From Brachyhypopomus gauderio (lineage: Eukaryota > Chordata > Actinopteri > Gymnotiformes > Hypopomidae), in the NCBI RefSeq assembly GCF_052324685.1, contig NC_135221.1:5155739-5219738 (forward strand): a DNA stretch of 64,000 bases, written 5' to 3'. The notes under the pieces are model-generated. The model worked only from the letters and a program-made list of their open reading frames with translations, was not told where the DNA came from and made no database searches. Positions 61,745 through 64,000 of the stretch are shown here, piece by piece; within the stretch, counting starts at the first letter, position 1; every line of letters starts with the position of its first letter. The position numbers were made by a program, and so were the translations under genes.

Positions 61745-64000
61745 GTAAGACTTGCAGTTTCGTCATAGTTTCATTTTGACAGCTGTACATCTCTCTTTTT
61801 TTTCCTTTGCTTTGTAGTCAGCGATTTTAAAAGGAGACATTGAATAAGGCAAAAAATGACTGTGTTAATTCATTCATGTACATCTATGGTTAATGGGTAA
61901 ATCATATATGAAATATCTTCCTTTTGTAACTACACCCTGCTTTATTTTTCAGCCTAACATACTAAAGGCAATTTGCAGGCTTTGAATTGTCAGTGGGTTT
62001 AGAGTACTTGTCATGATGGAGCATAAGAATAGTAATTATTGTAGTTAAAAAGATAATCCAGTAAGTAATGAAATTATTAACACATCTATGTGTAAGTGAA
62101 ATCAAATGCATAGTTAAATAGTAGGTAATGCAGATGAATGTAGCAAACGTAAATTGTTACCGGGGCGGTGTGTATATATACAACCGTCGATTGAGCGGTC
62201 GATCGCGATCGACGTATTGGGCACCCCTGCTTTAAAATGAGTTTTTTAAAAAGGCATTGGAGTGGTATCTAAATGCTGTACTCATAACCCAGAGTTGTCA
62301 GTGATTCTTGAGAATTGGGAAAACTTCATAAAACAGTAAGCATTTTTAAGTTGCTGATTTAGCATAAACTTTAAGATTTATGTAAAGGTGTATATGAATA
62401 TGATAATGATTTTAAATATATTTGATATTTTGAAGCTGCAGGGGGTCTGAAAGTCTGAAAGTGCCCTTCAGCTGTAAGATCTCATAATTTCAGATAGAGT
62501 TCAAATTTAAAAATGGCATATTTTGAGGTAAAAGTGGGTTAGTTTAAAATGATGCATGTTAAACATTACAGATTTTCTTTTTCATACATATTATGTTTAT
62601 ACTGTTATGGTCACACATGTCTGCACTATATTTCTTCATATTCATTTTATATTTATTTTACATTTGCATTGAAATCAGAATGAAAAAGGTGGAATTTGTG
62701 TGTGAGGTTCCAGTTTACTGTTGTTAAAAATATCAGCGTAGAGAAAAGGGTTTCCAAAGAAACTGGACATTTCGGACAAAGGTCCTTCAAAATGCTTTTG
62801 CAGCATGCGGCTTTCAGAGCTGCAGGAGGACCATGTTACTTTTGCAACTTCGCACAATAATCAAAATTGTAGTGAATCACACGTAGTTTCCATAGAAATA
62901 GTATGTTTCTCTTTTGTTGTTTCTTTTTGTTGTTAGGAAACAAAGTTTGCTATCAACTTTCCTACCATCACTGGCAGTCAAAGCAGGTGTCATTAATAAG
63001 TGTATATTTGATGGTTTTGTCTCTTCTATAGGACATGGGTTAAAGTTCTCCGTCACTACGACGGATTTCCGTCATTTGATTTTTTTGGGGAAAAAATCCG
63101 TCAAATCATAATAAACAACACACGCGCGTGCTATCTGTTTTGTGGCCGAAATATGATTCTCACTGGCACTCATTAGCGCTGGATGGACGATGGCGGTGTC
63201 ATTTGATTGACTTGCGGTTCATTCCGCCTTCAGATTTGCGGATGTTACGTAGAAAAGTTTTTACCCCCCTCCTGCCTGGCGTGACCGTAGCGCGCGACTC
63301 TGTACACCTGCGCGAACGGCGGAGGCTACTTGCTGCGTCACATTCTTTTTGCAGTGTAGTCCGAAGCAATATGTGGTAGTATAAAGAAACACCTCTCAAA
63401 AACAGGGGAATGAACATTTACCTGACCAATTGTAATGTTGCATTAGTGCTGGAATTTAGGCTAAAGTACTTTAAAATGCTTGAAAATGTAACTACTTCGT
63501 TTCACAACAAATATCTGTCTGACTGAACAGTTATTACGTTAACAAATATGAGCCTCTTGTAATTCCAGGACGAAACATGAGAACGTGAAGTCGTTAAGAT
63601 TGGGCGTTTTGAAAATAAACCACAATTTAAAAATGTGATAAAAAGCGAATTATTTCTAATAATTTCGAGTATATGTATAAATATTTAACTTAATTAAATT
63701 TAACGTTGAGAACGCGTTGAAATGGACCTTGAAAGTGACGTACAAGTGCTTTAATTCCACCTTATAAAGGTGTATGAACCCGGCAAACATGACTTGGTTC
63801 ACTGCGCTGAAGCGCTGTGCGCGCGAAGTTACAAAATTCGAGAGGTGCACGACTGCGAGGCTCTCGCGCACTGGTGGAGCCACCGCGATTACGTCATTTT
63901 CGGCGTGCGGACCCTCGCGCTGCTCACGCCACTCGTGCTGCGTCAAGTATAAAGGCTTAAACCAGGCTTAACATGGATGGTGTTGTTCTGTTTGTATTTA
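61745..64000. other. Intron of the 58.6-kb gene and repeat-derived sequence
   Basis: Contains a hAT MITE end fragment (62155-62229) and, from about 63040, a compositionally distinct GC- and CG-rich stretch beginning ttctccgtcactacgacgg that looks repeat-derived but whose ends I cannot define. A weak exon-like block follows TTGTTAG at 62938 (in phase, 49 nt to AAGCAG|GTGTCA) and is unproven. Confidence 0.4.
62155..62229. mobile_element. End fragment of CAGGGGTGCCC-type hAT MITE
   Basis: The segment ends gatcgacgtattgggcacccctg, the reverse complement of the start of the 39948-40145 element with one or two differences. No matching left end is visible, so the copy is truncated. Confidence 0.65.

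Overview
This is about 64 kb of vertebrate, almost certainly teleost fish, genomic DNA. The genes have many short GT-AG exons. Long (TG)n, (AT)n and (CT)n microsatellites, minisatellites and short hAT-type DNA transposons with 8-bp target duplications fill the non-coding DNA. The gene content matches human X-chromosome loci: mbnl3 and rap2c (Xq26, same order and orientation), alg13 (Xq23), il2rg and foxo4 (Xq13). No prokaryotic, viral or CRISPR features are present.

Layout. 1-12.9 kb: the 3' part of mbnl3 (+), with one clear exon (3983-4077), candidate alternative 3' exons, a long 3'UTR and a poly(A) signal at 12908. Its introns hold a 13-bp minisatellite (about 1.0-1.55 kb), a GT/GC-rich alternating tract, a small DNA transposon, a tRNA-type SINE and a roughly 26-copy array carrying an HSE-like palindrome (5.25-6.02 kb). 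13.2-15.1 kb: GC-rich promoter and rap2c (+, two exons, 183 aa). 17.9-19.1 kb: alg13 (+, four exons, short glycosyltransferase form). 19.46-22.0 kb: il2rg (+, eight exons, 329 aa), starting only 389 bp after the alg13 stop. 22-31.3 kb: no recognisable gene; simple repeats, a 29-bp inverted-repeat element and a 1.4-kb hAT element with exact TSD. 31.4-43.6 kb: a sestrin gene (+) with a CpG-rich promoter and possible first exon at 31.6 kb and eight well-supported exons from 38134 to 41065. 49.3-51.6 kb: foxo4 (-, two coding exons, 626 aa, plus a 3'UTR intron). 52.8-54.2 kb: GC-rich and promoter-like sequence. 58.0-61.7 kb and probably beyond: an unrecognised Ser/Thr-rich protein (+) with an SxIP-type EB1-binding motif and a CCAAT/CHR promoter, suggesting a mitotic microtubule role.

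The genes are not an operon; they share a conserved vertebrate neighbourhood. il2rg is the shared gamma chain of the IL-2 receptor family. ALG13 works in N-glycan precursor synthesis. RAP2C is a small GTPase, MBNL3 an RNA-binding splicing regulator, and FOXO4 an Akt-controlled transcription factor.

The most interesting result is the sestrin beside foxo4. Human SESN1 neighbours FOXO3 and SESN2 shares 1p with FOXO6, so a foxo4-linked sestrin looks like a fourth sestrin ohnologue absent from mammals. Its predicted protein keeps the antioxidant-site residues and the GATOR2-contact Asp pair, but lacks about eight residues of the leucine-pocket lid, including the counterpart of SESN2 Thr374. One essential exon is preceded by (TG)53-TTTCAG, resembling the CFTR exon 9 arrangement.
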